DNA of 49,440 bases from Deltaproteobacteria bacterium (GCA_019310525.1 JAFDEE010000008.1:1-49440), one strand, 5' to 3'; positions 1 to 7,961 are shown, counted from the first letter of the stretch. Notes: generated by a model not told the origin, from the letters alone. Numbers and translations: made by a program.

Positions 1-1
1 T

Positions 2-130
2 TGGATGCTCAGACGTCATGAAGAAGGGATCCTCGCCTACTTTGATATTCGAATCGACAACGGCATTGTCGAAGCCATGAATAACAACGCCAAGACGATC
101 AGCCATAGAGCCCGGAGGATACAGAAGTGA
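2..130 (+). pseudogene. Transposase C-terminal fragment, ISL3-like (cut by window edge)
   Basis: An open frame enters from the left edge and ends at the TGA at 128-130. It reads RRHEEGILAYFDIRIDNGIV followed by EAMNNNAKTISHRARR. The G-x-x-E-x-x-NN-x-x-K-x-x-x-RRA type ending is the usual C-terminus of ISL3-family DDE transposases. Only about 42 codons are visible, so it cannot be said whether the full gene is intact upstream. A possible right terminal repeat of the insertion sequence ends near 212, at GAGGAGCC. The family call rests on this short tail alone. Confidence 0.55.
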
Positions 131-225
131 AAAGACCTTCTCTCTGGCTATTATCCATGGCCTCGGTAAACTCCAACTGCCACAATGTCAGCACAAATTC
201 TTATGAGGAGCCAAAAATTTACGGG

Positions 226-1632
226 TCATACCGGCGGCCTTAATGGTATATCCCACTTTTTCATGTACTTCCACACGGCCGTCCTGCTCAAACCCAACCG
301 CCTTCCAACCTCGGCCTTGTTCCAGCCGCAATCATTTAGAAGCCGCAGCAGGCCTTCGCGAGTCAACTTCTCACCGGCCAGGGAACGAACCCGGTCCTGG
401 GAGATCGATCCCAGGGGTTCCGGTGGGAAGGCCACACGCCTCACCTCCATGGGAAGATCGAAGATACCGATTCGCTTTCCATTGCACAGGACGAAGGCGT
501 GTTCAATGGCGTTTTCCAGCTCTCTCACATTGCCCGGCCAGGGATAATCCATGAGGACCCGCATCGAGGGGCGCGTCACGCCCTCTATTCGCTTGCCGGT
601 CTTCCGATTTTGCAGTTCGATGAAGTGGGCGATCAGAAGTGGGATATCCTCCCTTCTTCTCCTTAAGGGCGGAATCGAGATGGGGAAGACCTTAAGCCGG
701 TAGTAGAGGTCTTCTCGGAAATTCCCGTTCCTGACAAGGGCGCTCAAATCCTTGTTGGTGGCGGCAATGATCCGGATGTCTATTTTGCGCTTCCTGGACT
801 CACCCACCCGCTCGATTTCCTTTTCCTGGAGTACCCTGAGAAGCTTGACCTGGATGTAGGGGCTGATTTCGCCGATCTCATCCAGGAATATGGTCCCCCC
901 ATCCGCTTCCTCGAATCGGCCGGCCCGGTCCCGGACAGCCCCGGTAAAAGCGCCCCTCACATGGCCGAACAGCTCACTTTCCAGCAGGGATTCTGAAAGG
1001 GCGCTGCAGCTCACGGTCACAAAGGGCATATCCCTGCGGGCCCCGTTGTGGTGTATGGCCCCTGCAACCAGTTCCTTGCCTGTCCCGCTTTCCCCCTCGA
1101 TGAGGATGGTCGCCTCGCTGGCAGCAGCCGCCCTGATAGCAGAAAAGACCTGCTGCATGCCGTGACTCCTCCCGATCAGGTTGTGGAACCTGTGAAGCTC
1201 TCCCAGCTTGAGGCTGGCCTCCTCCGCCTTTCGCCGTGCCTTCTCAAGTTCCGTGAGATCCGTGACGGTTTCGACCACACCCTTTACGGCACCGTTCTTA
1301 TCCTTGACCAGTCTGGCGCTCTTGAGTACGGGAACGTCATGACCCGATTTGTGGCGCAGGAAACATTCCCGACCGTCCAGGCGGCCTTCCTGGTAAATGC
1401 CGCACTCCTCGATGCCTGCAGGACAAGCCTTTGAAAAACAACGGGTGAAATTCAGAAGTGTGCAACTGCGCCCGATGGCCTCCTCGGCCGAATAGCCCGA
1501 AATTCGCTCCATCGCGGGATTCCAGGTCGAGATCTCCCCCCGCTCATTGAGCGTGAAAACACCGTCGGCCATGGATTCCAGCAATAAACTCGAAAAACTG
1601 GGATCCAGCACTTTTCCCTGCCCGTTTTCCAT
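226..1632 (-). CDS. PAS-domain sigma-54-dependent transcriptional activator (Fis-type HTH)
   Basis: A bacterial enhancer-binding protein of about 468 residues. Order of parts: PAS domain (about 15-125), linker coiled coil (126-150), AAA+ domain with Walker A GESGTGKE (180-187), the sigma-54 contact loop GAFTGA (227-232), Walker B GGTIFLDE (245-252), and a C-terminal Fis-type helix-turn-helix (about 425-457). There is no receiver domain, so the signal probably enters through PAS. The PAS carries cysteines at 57, 65, 70 (followed by Pro), 77 and 90. The ATG at 1632 is preferred; a GTG three codons upstream (1641) is possible. A sigma-54 promoter lies downstream at 2388-2404, and palindromes that could bind this protein lie at its own 5' side (1696-1741). 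Function class is secure; the signal and targets are inferred. Confidence 0.93.
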   Translation of the reverse strand: MENGQGKVLDPSFSSLLLESMADGVFTLNERGEISTWNPAMERISGYSAEEAIGRSCTLLNFTRCFSKACPAGIEECGIYQEGRLDGRECFLRHKSGHDVPVLKSARLVKDKNGAVKGVVETVTDLTELEKARRKAEEASLKLGELHRFHNLIGRSHGMQQVFSAIRAAAASEATILIEGESGTGKELVAGAIHHNGARRDMPFVTVSCSALSESLLESELFGHVRGAFTGAVRDRAGRFEEADGGTIFLDEIGEISPYIQVKLLRVLQEKEIERVGESRKRKIDIRIIAATNKDLSALVRNGNFREDLYYRLKVFPISIPPLRRRREDIPLLIAHFIELQNRKTGKRIEGVTRPSMRVLMDYPWPGNVRELENAIEHAFVLCNGKRIGIFDLPMEVRRVAFPPEPLGSISQDRVRSLAGEKLTREGLLRLLNDCGWNKAEVGRRLGLSRTAVWKYMKKWDIPLRPPV

Positions 1633-1695
1633 GATCAGCACCCCCTGTTGCTGGGTTTAACTGTGACCTTTGAAAAACGCCTCTCTTGACCGTTA

Positions 1696-1741
1696 CCGTA
1701 ACGTTACTAAACATTCCTTTACAAGGCAAGTAACGTTACTT
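1696..1741. promoter_or_regulatory. Twin GTAACGTTAC palindromes (candidate operator)
   Basis: Two copies of the perfect palindrome GTAACGTTAC lie at 1698-1707 and 1730-1739, 32 bp centre to centre, or about three helical turns. The second extends to AAGTAACGTTACTT. A half site CGTTAC lies at 1691-1696. They sit about 65 bp upstream of the sigma-54 activator gene and about 245 bp upstream of the thioredoxin gene on the other strand. Same-face spacing of two identical palindromes is typical of a dimeric regulator site. Which protein binds is unknown; self-binding by the Fis-type activator is the simplest guess. The rest of the 350-base gap (1633-1984) shows nothing else recognisable. Confidence 0.6.
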
Positions 1742-1984
1742 CGCTTGTCAATCTTTATCCACGGCCATATTCCCTGGGGAGATTTTTCAAGGGAATTTGC
1801 GGGCTGATTCAGGTCATCCGGCCTACTGGGGCTGAACCGCTGCGGACGACATGGGAGGGAGACGCGAACCGGCATCGGAATTGAACCTGAATCTTGCAAG
1901 GTCGAGTTTGTAAAAGATGTACTGAGAAAGAACCGGGAGCGATTGGGATTCTGGGGTTGATCTTCCCATGGTGAGGCTAAGACA

Positions 1985-2326
1985 TTGGAAAAAAGGGAAA
2001 TCGGATTCCGGCGGGAGTTTGAAAGAATGGTGGCGAAGGGAATCGTCCTGATGGACTTTAATGCCCCTTGGTGTACACCCTGCCGCCTGCAGGAGCCGAT
2101 CATCCGGCATCTCGCGGTCCGATTCAGGGGAAAGGTACGTATTGAGGGGATGAACGTGGATGAGCATCCGGACCTGGCCCTTGACATGGGGATCCGGAGT
2201 ATCCCAACCCTGATCCTTTTCAAGGACGGCAAAGAGATGAAGCGTTTTGTGGGACTTCAGTCCGAGACCACCCTTGCCGAAGCCCTGGACAATCTTCTTG
2301 AATCGGTCCCTGAAGGCCGGGGATGA
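1985..2326 (+). CDS. Thioredoxin-like protein
   Basis: A 113-residue single thioredoxin fold, about the size of a classical thioredoxin. It has the redox site WCTPC (Cys30, Cys33) where thioredoxin normally has WCGPC, and the cis-proline segment SIPTLILF (Pro74). There is no signal peptide, so it should act as a cytoplasmic dithiol-disulfide oxidoreductase. The Gly to Thr change in the active site should alter redox potential, although CTPC is seen in some thioredoxins. Start TTG at 1985 is chosen because it is in frame with the full fold and has GAGG 8 bases upstream; an upstream ATG at 1968 is out of frame. It precedes the flavoprotein gene on the same strand, and the partner reductase is not in the window. 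Confidence 0.85.
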   Translation: MEKREIGFRREFERMVAKGIVLMDFNAPWCTPCRLQEPIIRHLAVRFRGKVRIEGMNVDEHPDLALDMGIRSIPTLILFKDGKEMKRFVGLQSETTLAEALDNLLESVPEGRG

Positions 2327-2387
2327 AAAAGTCACCGCCCCATTTTCCCAGTGGATCTTTGGCGAGCGAGGGTGATTATAGAGGAAC

Positions 2388-2404
2388 TGGCACGGGCGAT
2401 GCAT
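2388..2404 (+). promoter_or_regulatory. Candidate sigma-54 (-24/-12) promoter
   Basis: The 17-base string TGGCACGGGCGATGCAT fits the sigma-54 consensus TGGCACG-N4-TTGCA, with one mismatch in the -12 element and the correct GG to GC spacing. Transcription would start near 2416 and leave a leader of about 180 bases before the flavoprotein gene at 2597. The nearby sigma-54 activator gene (226-1632) is the obvious candidate regulator. Motif match is seen directly; activity is inferred. Confidence 0.6.
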
Positions 2405-2596
2405 AAATACAGCATGGGGAGAATAACTTGGCAATGCCTCCTTTTGAAAATTCTCCTTGAAGGGGTGGGTTCGATTCCCTTGCAGCCTCCAATCGACTTC
2501 GGCCCACCTCTTCCCTCATCCAACCTACCCTCAGAAAGGCCCAAACCGTTCCTCTCACCCTCTTTCCACCGAAACCCGAAACGAAAGGAGGACCCC

Positions 2597-4507
2597 ATGG
2601 AAAGAATGTTCAAGAAATACCCCCTTGGTGATCTGGAGCTTGTAAACCGCTTCGTCTTCCCTCCCATCAAGCTTGCCTACGGCAAACCCGACGGCACAGT
2701 AACGGATCGCCAGTTACTCTTTTACCAACAGGTGGCGAAGGAAGGACCGGGCCTCGTCATCCTGGAACCGGTTTCCGTGACGCCTGACGGGAGGGAACAC
2801 CCAAAACAGCTCTGCGTGCACCATCCAGGTTCGGGGAGGGAGTTGAAAAAGATCGTCGATGTCATTCACGGCCAGGGACGCCTTGTCTGCCTGCACCTGA
2901 ACCATGCGGGCGGGGCAGCCAACCCCAAGGCCACAAAAAGCAGCCCCCGAGCCCCCTCGCCCTTCACTTGTCCATCGAGCGGCCAGACCTCCGAAGCCCT
3001 GACGGATCAAGAAATCGATGACATTTTGGAAGGATACCGCTCAGCCGCGGCGAAGGCCGTGGAGGCTGGTTTCGACGCCATCGAAATCCAGGCCGGGCAC
3101 GGGTACCTGGTGTCTCAATTCCTGAATCCGAAGATCAACAGGAGGGAAGACCCTTACGGTAAGGACCGCCTGCTGTTCGCCAGGCGGGTCCTGTCGATGG
3201 TCAAGGAAGGGGCCCCGGATCTTCTTCTCATCCTTCGCCTGTCAGGAGATGAAATGGCGCCTGGGTCCGGCCTTTCGTGGAACGAGACGGTGACGTTACT
3301 TGAGCTGGCGGAAAAAGAGGGGATCGGGGCTGTTCACGTGGGGATGGGGAATGCCTGCTTCAGCCCTCCCTGGTATTTTCATCATGCCAGCCTGCCAGAG
3401 GGGCCCCAGTGGGATGCCCTCGCCGGGATCCGAAAGCATACGGACCTGCCCCTGATCGTCGCAGGAAGGATGGGTAGAGCGGAGAAGGTCCAAAGGGTGC
3501 TGGATGATGAGCTTGCCGAACTCGTGGCCCTCGGGAGACCCCTCGTCGCCGATCCCGACCTTCTGGAAAAGTGGGAGGAAGGTTTCCAGGAGAAGATCAT
3601 CCATTGCGGGTATTGCCTCCAGGGATGTCTCCACCGGGTCAAGAGTGGAGAAGGCCTGGGCTGCAATGTCAATCCCGAAATCGGCCGTCCGGAGTTGGGG
3701 AGAACTGACCACCCTCTCAAGGTCCTCGTAGCCGGGGGCGGGCCCGCCGGAATGAGCGCGGCACGTTTCCTGGCTCAAAAAGGCCACCATGTCACCCTGG
3801 CCGAGGAAAAGGACCGGCTCGGGGGTGGGTTCGATCTCGCGTGGAAGGCCCCGGGCAAAGAAGAAATGAAAGCGACCCTTGACTCCCTCCGCAGGACCCT
3901 GGCTCCAAGCGGGGTCACCCTGCTCCTGGGAAGGAGCGTGGACCCCGGTTTGGTGGAGCAATTGAGTCCCGATCTCCTCGTGTGGGCGGTAGGTGCCGTT
4001 CAAAACCTTCCGGAAATACCTGGGCTAGACAACCAGTATACCCTCACCTCACTGGAATATTTTTCAGGCCAAAGGGAGGTCAAAGGCAAGCGTATCCTGA
4101 TCATCGGCGCCGGCCGGGTCGGGCTGGAGATTGCAGAAAATCTGGGACGGCAAAGCCTGGATGTGACTGCGACAAAACGCACCGACCCCATTGGGAGCAA
4201 TATGGAGATGGTTTCAAGAAATCTGATCCTGAAGCGCCTCTCGGAGATGAAAAACGTCCGACTCATGCCCCATACGACTGTCAAGGCCTTCACAGACACC
4301 CAGGTAGTTATAGAGCAGGACGGAGAGAACAAGGCTCTCAAACCCTTTGACACGGTGATTCTCGCATCGGGCCTGATCTCCGCGCCCGGGCCTGGAGAAG
4401 AAATCCGCAGGAAGGTCCCTCGAGTCGAGGTCATTGGAGACGCTGCGGAAGTGCTCGATATTTACAGCGCAACCTTGGCCGGTTATCAGTTGGCCGGGAA
4501 GTACTGA
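2597..4507 (+). CDS. FadH/old-yellow-enzyme-type NAD(P)H:flavin oxidoreductase with 4Fe-4S and FAD/NAD domains
   Basis: A 636-residue member of the 2,4-dienoyl-CoA reductase / trimethylamine dehydrogenase / enoate reductase family. It begins with an FMN-binding TIM barrel (1 to about 330) that has the family segment HGYLVSQFLNP (168-178) and N-x-R-x-D-x-YG. The 4Fe-4S ligands follow as C337-x2-C340-x3-C344-x11-C356. Then come an FAD-binding Rossmann motif VAGGGPAG (378-385) and a second nucleotide-binding motif IIGAGRVG. The usual role is transfer of electrons from NAD(P)H through FAD, Fe-S and FMN to an unsaturated substrate, which cannot be named here. Start ATG 2597 has AAAGGAGG upstream; the frame stays open upstream to 2351 without a better start. 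The downstream ferredoxin may be a partner. Confidence 0.9.
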   Translation: MERMFKKYPLGDLELVNRFVFPPIKLAYGKPDGTVTDRQLLFYQQVAKEGPGLVILEPVSVTPDGREHPKQLCVHHPGSGRELKKIVDVIHGQGRLVCLHLNHAGGAANPKATKSSPRAPSPFTCPSSGQTSEALTDQEIDDILEGYRSAAAKAVEAGFDAIEIQAGHGYLVSQFLNPKINRREDPYGKDRLLFARRVLSMVKEGAPDLLLILRLSGDEMAPGSGLSWNETVTLLELAEKEGIGAVHVGMGNACFSPPWYFHHASLPEGPQWDALAGIRKHTDLPLIVAGRMGRAEKVQRVLDDELAELVALGRPLVADPDLLEKWEEGFQEKIIHCGYCLQGCLHRVKSGEGLGCNVNPEIGRPELGRTDHPLKVLVAGGGPAGMSAARFLAQKGHHVTLAEEKDRLGGGFDLAWKAPGKEEMKATLDSLRRTLAPSGVTLLLGRSVDPGLVEQLSPDLLVWAVGAVQNLPEIPGLDNQYTLTSLEYFSGQREVKGKRILIIGAGRVGLEIAENLGRQSLDVTATKRTDPIGSNMEMVSRNLILKRLSEMKNVRLMPHTTVKAFTDTQVVIEQDGENKALKPFDTVILASGLISAPGPGEEIRRKVPRVEVIGDAAEVLDIYSATLAGYQLAGKY

Positions 4508-4679
4508 AAAATCGAATTTTCAACAAGTTTCAAGATTGCTTATGCAAGATTCAGGTTAATGTCCCAATCTGGGAATGGGAGAGGGCCTTCAGGAGAAGAC
4601 TTTAGTGCGATTGTTGTAAGAGCTGATAAGCCTGTCTCTACGCCTTTCACTCGAACCCTGGACCCCTTGAACCCTCGAC

Positions 4680-4723
4680 TCCTTGGCACCTAAGCTTACG
4701 GCTTCAGCCGAGAGTAGTTTACT
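4680..4723 (+). promoter_or_regulatory. Short hairpin plus AGTAGTTTACT motif in the leader of the ferredoxin gene
   Basis: A small hairpin (CTTACGG at 4695-4701 against CCGAGAG at 4708-4714, loop CTTCAG) is followed at once by AGTAGTTTACT. It ends 22 bases before the ferredoxin start codon. A related block is found upstream of tupA (25370-25412), where the stem has different bases but still pairs. Function unknown: it may be a shared RNA element or simply a short dispersed repeat. The rest of the 238-base gap (4508-4745) shows no gene. Confidence 0.4.
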
Positions 4724-4745
4724 AAAGCCTATCCACTGAGGTACC

Positions 4746-5177
4746 ATGAAAAACGGAACCGAACTTTCTGTTCTAAAGGCCAGGGCCGAGGCCCTCAAAG
4801 CCCGGCTCGACCTGCTGGAGAAGCAGATCAAGAGGAAAGAGCAAGGCGATGCGCCTCCCCGCTCCCGGGTAGCGACGGTTGACCCGGAGCGGTGTGTCGC
4901 CTGTGGAATCTGCGAAGGCTCGTGTCCTGCCAAAGCGATTACTGTAAGAGAGGTGCCCCTGGTGGATCCACAGCTATGCATGGGATGCGGAATTTGCGTC
5001 GAGCAATGCCCGAAGGGGGCCCTATCCCTCCTGGACCGGGGAGGAGAACTCCCGGGAGGGGTGTCCAGTGGCCAGAAAAGCGCCCTTCAGGGTTATCACA
5101 AAACGAGGAGGTTACGGTATGGAAGATCTATCGTTTTCGGGAATCGCGGTCGTTTCCTGCGGCACCCTGAGTCCTGA
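4746..5177 (+). CDS. 2[4Fe-4S] ferredoxin-like protein with N-terminal coiled coil
   Basis: A 143-residue protein. Residues 5-32 form a charged heptad-like helix (Leu at regular spacing). Two classical bacterial ferredoxin cluster motifs follow: C50-VA-C-GI-C-EGS-CP (Cys 50, 53, 56, 60) and C78-MG-C-GI-C-VEQ-CP (Cys 78, 81, 84, 88). It should be a soluble electron carrier. The tail after about residue 95 is low in recognisable structure and overlaps the next gene by 59 bases, so it may be only a by-product of the reading frame. It sits between the flavoprotein and a DUF1638 protein on the same strand, so it is a plausible electron link for one of them. ATG 4746 has only a weak ribosome site. 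Confidence 0.85.
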   Translation: MKNGTELSVLKARAEALKARLDLLEKQIKRKEQGDAPPRSRVATVDPERCVACGICEGSCPAKAITVREVPLVDPQLCMGCGICVEQCPKGALSLLDRGGELPGGVSSGQKSALQGYHKTRRLRYGRSIVFGNRGRFLRHPES

Positions 5178-5775
5178 ATTGAACTACTTGAAAAAGGAAG
5201 GATTTCTGGACACCCCTCACCTGTATTACACCACACCGGGACTTCACCAGGATGTCCGCGAACTGGAACGCCAGCTCGTTGACCGGATCCGCAGGGCCAA
5301 GGAATCCGCGGACAAGGTCCTCGTTGTCTACGGCGGGAAATTCTGTTATGTCAATGTAGAGGAACCCACCCGCACTATGAGAACTATAATCCAAGAACAG
5401 GGCCCGGACGTATCGAGGATCGAGGCCACCCACTGCATGGACATGCTTGCCGGAGAAGAGGAACGGGACCGGATCGCCGGGGAGGTGGCCGGAGGGGAAA
5501 AAGTCTGGTGGATGACGCCGGGATGGATCCAGTTCCGCCACCAGGTGTTCAAAGGCTGGGATCAGGGTATCGCAAACGAGAATTTTCCCAAGCACACGGG
5601 CGGGGCCGTGGTCCTCGACGGTATCGGGTACGTGGATCGGTACATGGAGGAAAAACCGGAGGAATTCCTGGAATATTCCGACTGGATGGGCATCCCCATA
5701 CAGGGCTATCCGGTCTCCCTCGACCGGTTCAAGTCGCTCTTGCTGGAGCAGGTGAAAAAACTCAAGGGCGATTAG
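5119..5775 (+). CDS. DUF1638 domain protein
   Basis: A 218-residue protein with the pattern of DUF1638: a start with a Cys in a small beta-strand segment (VVSCGTLSPEL), a middle Y-G-x-x-C segment (YGGKFCYVNVEE), and a following THCMDMLAGEEE helix. The conserved cysteines could bind a metal or cofactor. In other genomes this family often lies beside corrinoid-dependent methyltransferases, although none is visible here and its activity is not established. ATG 5119 is chosen because GAGGAGG precedes it by 7 bases; the frame is open further upstream inside the ferredoxin gene. It lies downstream of the ferredoxin and 29 bases before the sensor kinase, so one transcript is likely. Confidence 0.8.
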   Translation: MEDLSFSGIAVVSCGTLSPELNYLKKEGFLDTPHLYYTTPGLHQDVRELERQLVDRIRRAKESADKVLVVYGGKFCYVNVEEPTRTMRTIIQEQGPDVSRIEATHCMDMLAGEEERDRIAGEVAGGEKVWWMTPGWIQFRHQVFKGWDQGIANENFPKHTGGAVVLDGIGYVDRYMEEKPEEFLEYSDWMGIPIQGYPVSLDRFKSLLLEQVKKLKGD

Positions 5776-5804
5776 GTTTAAATGGATAAATCAAGGAACG
5801 GCCC

Positions 5805-6911
5805 ATGACGAACGGTGAGAGAAAAGGCCCACCGGTGCAGGCCGTGGAAGGAGATCCGCGGGAGGATCTCCTTTTTTACCGGTTCATAATCGACAGCCTC
5901 CCTGTCGCCATACTCACGGTTGATTCCCAATACAGGATCACGAGCTTCAACCCGTGGGCCGAGGAGGTGACGGGATATTCCAGGGACGAGGCCCTTGGTC
6001 ATTACTGCGGCGACATACTCCAGGGCGGCATGTGCAAGCTCGATTGCCCGCTGAAACGGGCGATCCGCAGGGAGAGTTCCTTTGTCCGGCTTGACACAAC
6101 CATTCAAAACAAACAAGGGGAGACGATCCCGGTAAGAATGAACACGGCGGCGCTGATCGACGATAAAGGCGCGCTAGTCGGTGCTGTCGAGGCCTTCCAG
6201 GATATTTCTTTCATGAAGGCCGTCGAGCGGGAAAAAGACAACCTCATCTCCATGTTCGCCCACGACATGAAGTCTTCCCTTACCATCATCGGGGGTTTCG
6301 TGCTCCGTTTGATGAAAAGAGCGACCGACCTGGACGATGAGAAGCGCAGGAAATACCTTGGGATCATCCAGGAAGAGACCAACAAACTGGATTTCCTGGT
6401 CGACGATTTCCTCGAATTCGCCCGCCTGCAGACCGGTAAACTGAAATTGAATTTCGAGACCACCTCCCTTGACAGGGAGCTGATGGAACTGATGGAAACT
6501 TACCAGGCCAAGGCCCGGCAGTCCGGGATCAAATTGGAGTTCCAGGATGATAAAATCCTTCCGGTTGTGGAGGCGGATCCGAACCGGCTGAGAAGGGCCT
6601 TTACCAATCTCCTGGACAACGCTTTCAAGTACTCTACAAAGGGAGGGACCATTACCCTGTCGACCAGGGAAACCCCGAAGGAGATCATGATCACCATAAG
6701 GGACAACGGACAGGGCATCGACCCGGAGGATCTGCCCCACATATTCGAGATCTTTTATCGGGGAAAAGGCGCCAACGGGAAAGAGGGATCTGGAGTGGGA
6801 CTTGCGATCGTGAAGGCCATCGTGGAAGGGCACGGTGGGAGGGTGCTGGTCGAAAGCGAGCCGGGCAAGGGGGCCGCATTTACCATCACACTACCCAAGA
6901 GCCGGGGATGA
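5805..6911 (+). CDS. PAS-domain sensor histidine kinase, soluble
   Basis: A 368-residue kinase with no membrane segment. It has a PAS domain (about 22-138), a dimerisation domain with phospho-acceptor H153 in FAHDMKSSL, and a catalytic ATPase domain with N-box NLLDNAFKYS (268-277), G1 DNGQGI (300-305) and G2 GSGVGL (328-333). The PAS domain carries C68, C77 and C81-Pro, an arrangement close to that in the sigma-54 activator at the start of the window. That suggests redox, metal or cofactor sensing in the cytoplasm. No response regulator is adjacent, so the partner is unknown. It is the last gene of the flavoprotein, ferredoxin and DUF1638 group and ends at a hairpin. Confidence 0.92.
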   Translation: MTNGERKGPPVQAVEGDPREDLLFYRFIIDSLPVAILTVDSQYRITSFNPWAEEVTGYSRDEALGHYCGDILQGGMCKLDCPLKRAIRRESSFVRLDTTIQNKQGETIPVRMNTAALIDDKGALVGAVEAFQDISFMKAVEREKDNLISMFAHDMKSSLTIIGGFVLRLMKRATDLDDEKRRKYLGIIQEETNKLDFLVDDFLEFARLQTGKLKLNFETTSLDRELMELMETYQAKARQSGIKLEFQDDKILPVVEADPNRLRRAFTNLLDNAFKYSTKGGTITLSTRETPKEIMITIRDNGQGIDPEDLPHIFEIFYRGKGANGKEGSGVGLAIVKAIVEGHGGRVLVESEPGKGAAFTITLPKSRG

Positions 6912-6913
6912 AA

Positions 6914-6945
6914 TCAAAAGAGGGGGAGAACGGCTCCTCCCCCTC
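6914..6945 (-). terminator. Rho-independent terminator for the peroxiredoxin gene (may also stop the + operon)
   Basis: Arms GAGGGGGAG (6920-6928) and CTCCCCCTC (6937-6945) form a 9-bp GC-rich stem with an 8-base loop. On the minus strand the stem is followed by TTTTGATTT. It lies between two converging genes, 38 bases past the peroxiredoxin stop and directly after the kinase stop. The plus-strand side lacks a good T tract. Confidence 0.75.
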
Positions 6946-6983
6946 GGGAAATCCTGAAAAAAGGCAAAGCGTGGCCCTTGCTG

Positions 6984-7706
6984 TTATAGGGCTTCCTCCA
7001 CTTTCCAGACCTCCCAGACCTTTCCGACAAGACCGGGCCCGGGCCTGAGGGTGGTCTTTCCGGGCAGCCATCCGGAAGGTGTCGCCTCCTCCCCCTTGCT
7101 CGCGCGCACATGCTGGAAGGCCTTCACCTGGCGGATCAGTTCATTCACATTCCTGCCTACCGGCGGAGTAAGGATCTCCATCGCCTGAATCACCCCGTCG
7201 GGATCAATGATAAAGCGGCCCCTCATCTCAACGCCGGCGTCCTCGTCATAGACCCCGTAAGCCCTTCCTATGTTTCCCGGCCCATCTGAGAGCATGGGAA
7301 AGGGGACGCCTCCTTCCACCATCTTCGACAGCTCGTAATCCTGCCACATCTTGTGCACGAAATGGCTGTCCACGCTCACGGAGAGCAGTTCCACCCCAAG
7401 GTCCTGGAGTTCTCCGTACTTGGCCGCAACTGCGGCCAGCTCCGTGGCTCAAACAAATGTGAAGTCCCCTGGATAAAAACAAAGGACCACCCATTTCCCC
7501 AGGTAATCCGAAAGCTTGACCTGGCCGAAGGCACCAGCGTGATAGGCCGGGGCCTCAAAATCCGGGGCCTTGTGCCCAACCCTTGCTGTCGGAACGGCTC
7601 TCTCCACGTCCATGCTGCCCTCCCTTATGCTTTCATCCTTGTTTTTTCCACCATCCCCCACGGTCGCGCCGGTGGGTTTACCGCAACCGATCTTCAATTC
7701 TTTCAT
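6984..7706 (-). CDS. Selenocysteine-containing peroxiredoxin (AhpC/TSA family), UGA read through at codon 86
   Basis: A 240-residue 2-Cys-type peroxiredoxin if the in-frame TGA at 7449-7451 is read as selenocysteine. The TGA falls exactly at the peroxidatic position: [14 protein letters not shown], where the family has FYP-x-DFTFVCPTE. The frame continues with no shift through the rest of the fold ([32 protein letters not shown]). A hairpin with an AGUU loop follows the UGA at the correct distance for a bacterial SECIS. The usual C-terminal resolving VCP is absent (ATPSGWLPG instead); Cys8 and Cys76 remain. It should reduce peroxides in the cytoplasm. ATG 7706 is chosen for GGAGGGGGTG just upstream. 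Misreading as two proteins, or a plain nonsense mutation, are the alternatives. Confidence 0.9.
7421..7438 (-). promoter_or_regulatory. Bacterial SECIS-like hairpin inside the peroxiredoxin gene
   Basis: On the minus strand, TGGCCGC-AGTT-GCGGCCA gives a perfect 7-bp stem with a four-base loop. The loop G lies about 19 bases after the UGA, inside the window expected for SelB-recruiting hairpins, which need a G near the top of the loop. The hairpin lies inside the coding sequence, as is normal for bacterial SECIS elements. Confidence 0.75.
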
Positions 7707-7784
7707 GTGTGTCACCCCCTCCATTTGATATCCAATCGCCGGGGGCATCCCTCAGACCCCTTTATTCGTCTTCACCAGCCCCCC

Positions 7785-7961
7785 CTACGTCATGATGCCG
7801 GTCGTTTTCCCGCTGTCCAGCTCCGAAGAACCCTTTGACCTGATCTTCGGTCTTATCACTTCTTTGAGGAAGAGCAGGGCCTCCTCCCTATCCCCATCCA
7901 TAAGAATCGCCTCGATCCTCATGATCTCCTGTTCGGAGAAGTCAAGCACTATCTTTCCCAT
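7785..7961 (-). CDS. Small hypothetical protein, 58 residues, upstream of the peroxiredoxin
   Basis: An ORF starting at ATG 7961 with a strong ribosome site (AGGAGG, 7 bases before the ATG) and ending with TAG at 7785-7787. It reads MGKIVLDFSEQEIMRIEAIL and then a mostly helical, charged sequence ending SGKTTGIMT. It is on the same strand as the peroxiredoxin and 78 bases upstream, so both may share a transcript. No family is recognised. The segment EQEIMRIEAILMDGDREEAL resembles a short amphipathic helix-turn-helix, but this is only an impression. The good ribosome site and the tight position favour a real gene. Confidence 0.6.
   Translation of the reverse strand: MGKIVLDFSEQEIMRIEAILMDGDREEALLFLKEVIRPKIRSKGSSELDSGKTTGIMT

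Noticed and set aside
2351-2596. N-terminal extension of the flavoprotein gene
   Set aside because: The frame is open but holds the sigma-54 promoter and has no ribosome site; AAAGGAGG precedes ATG 2597 and the family begins there.
3286-3300. Extra GTGACGTTACTT site like the 1698/1730 palindromes
   Set aside because: It lies inside the flavoprotein coding sequence and is not a full palindrome.
7449-7451. TGA in the peroxiredoxin gene as a nonsense mutation
   Set aside because: It lies exactly at the peroxidatic residue, the frame is intact on both sides, and a SECIS-like hairpin follows.
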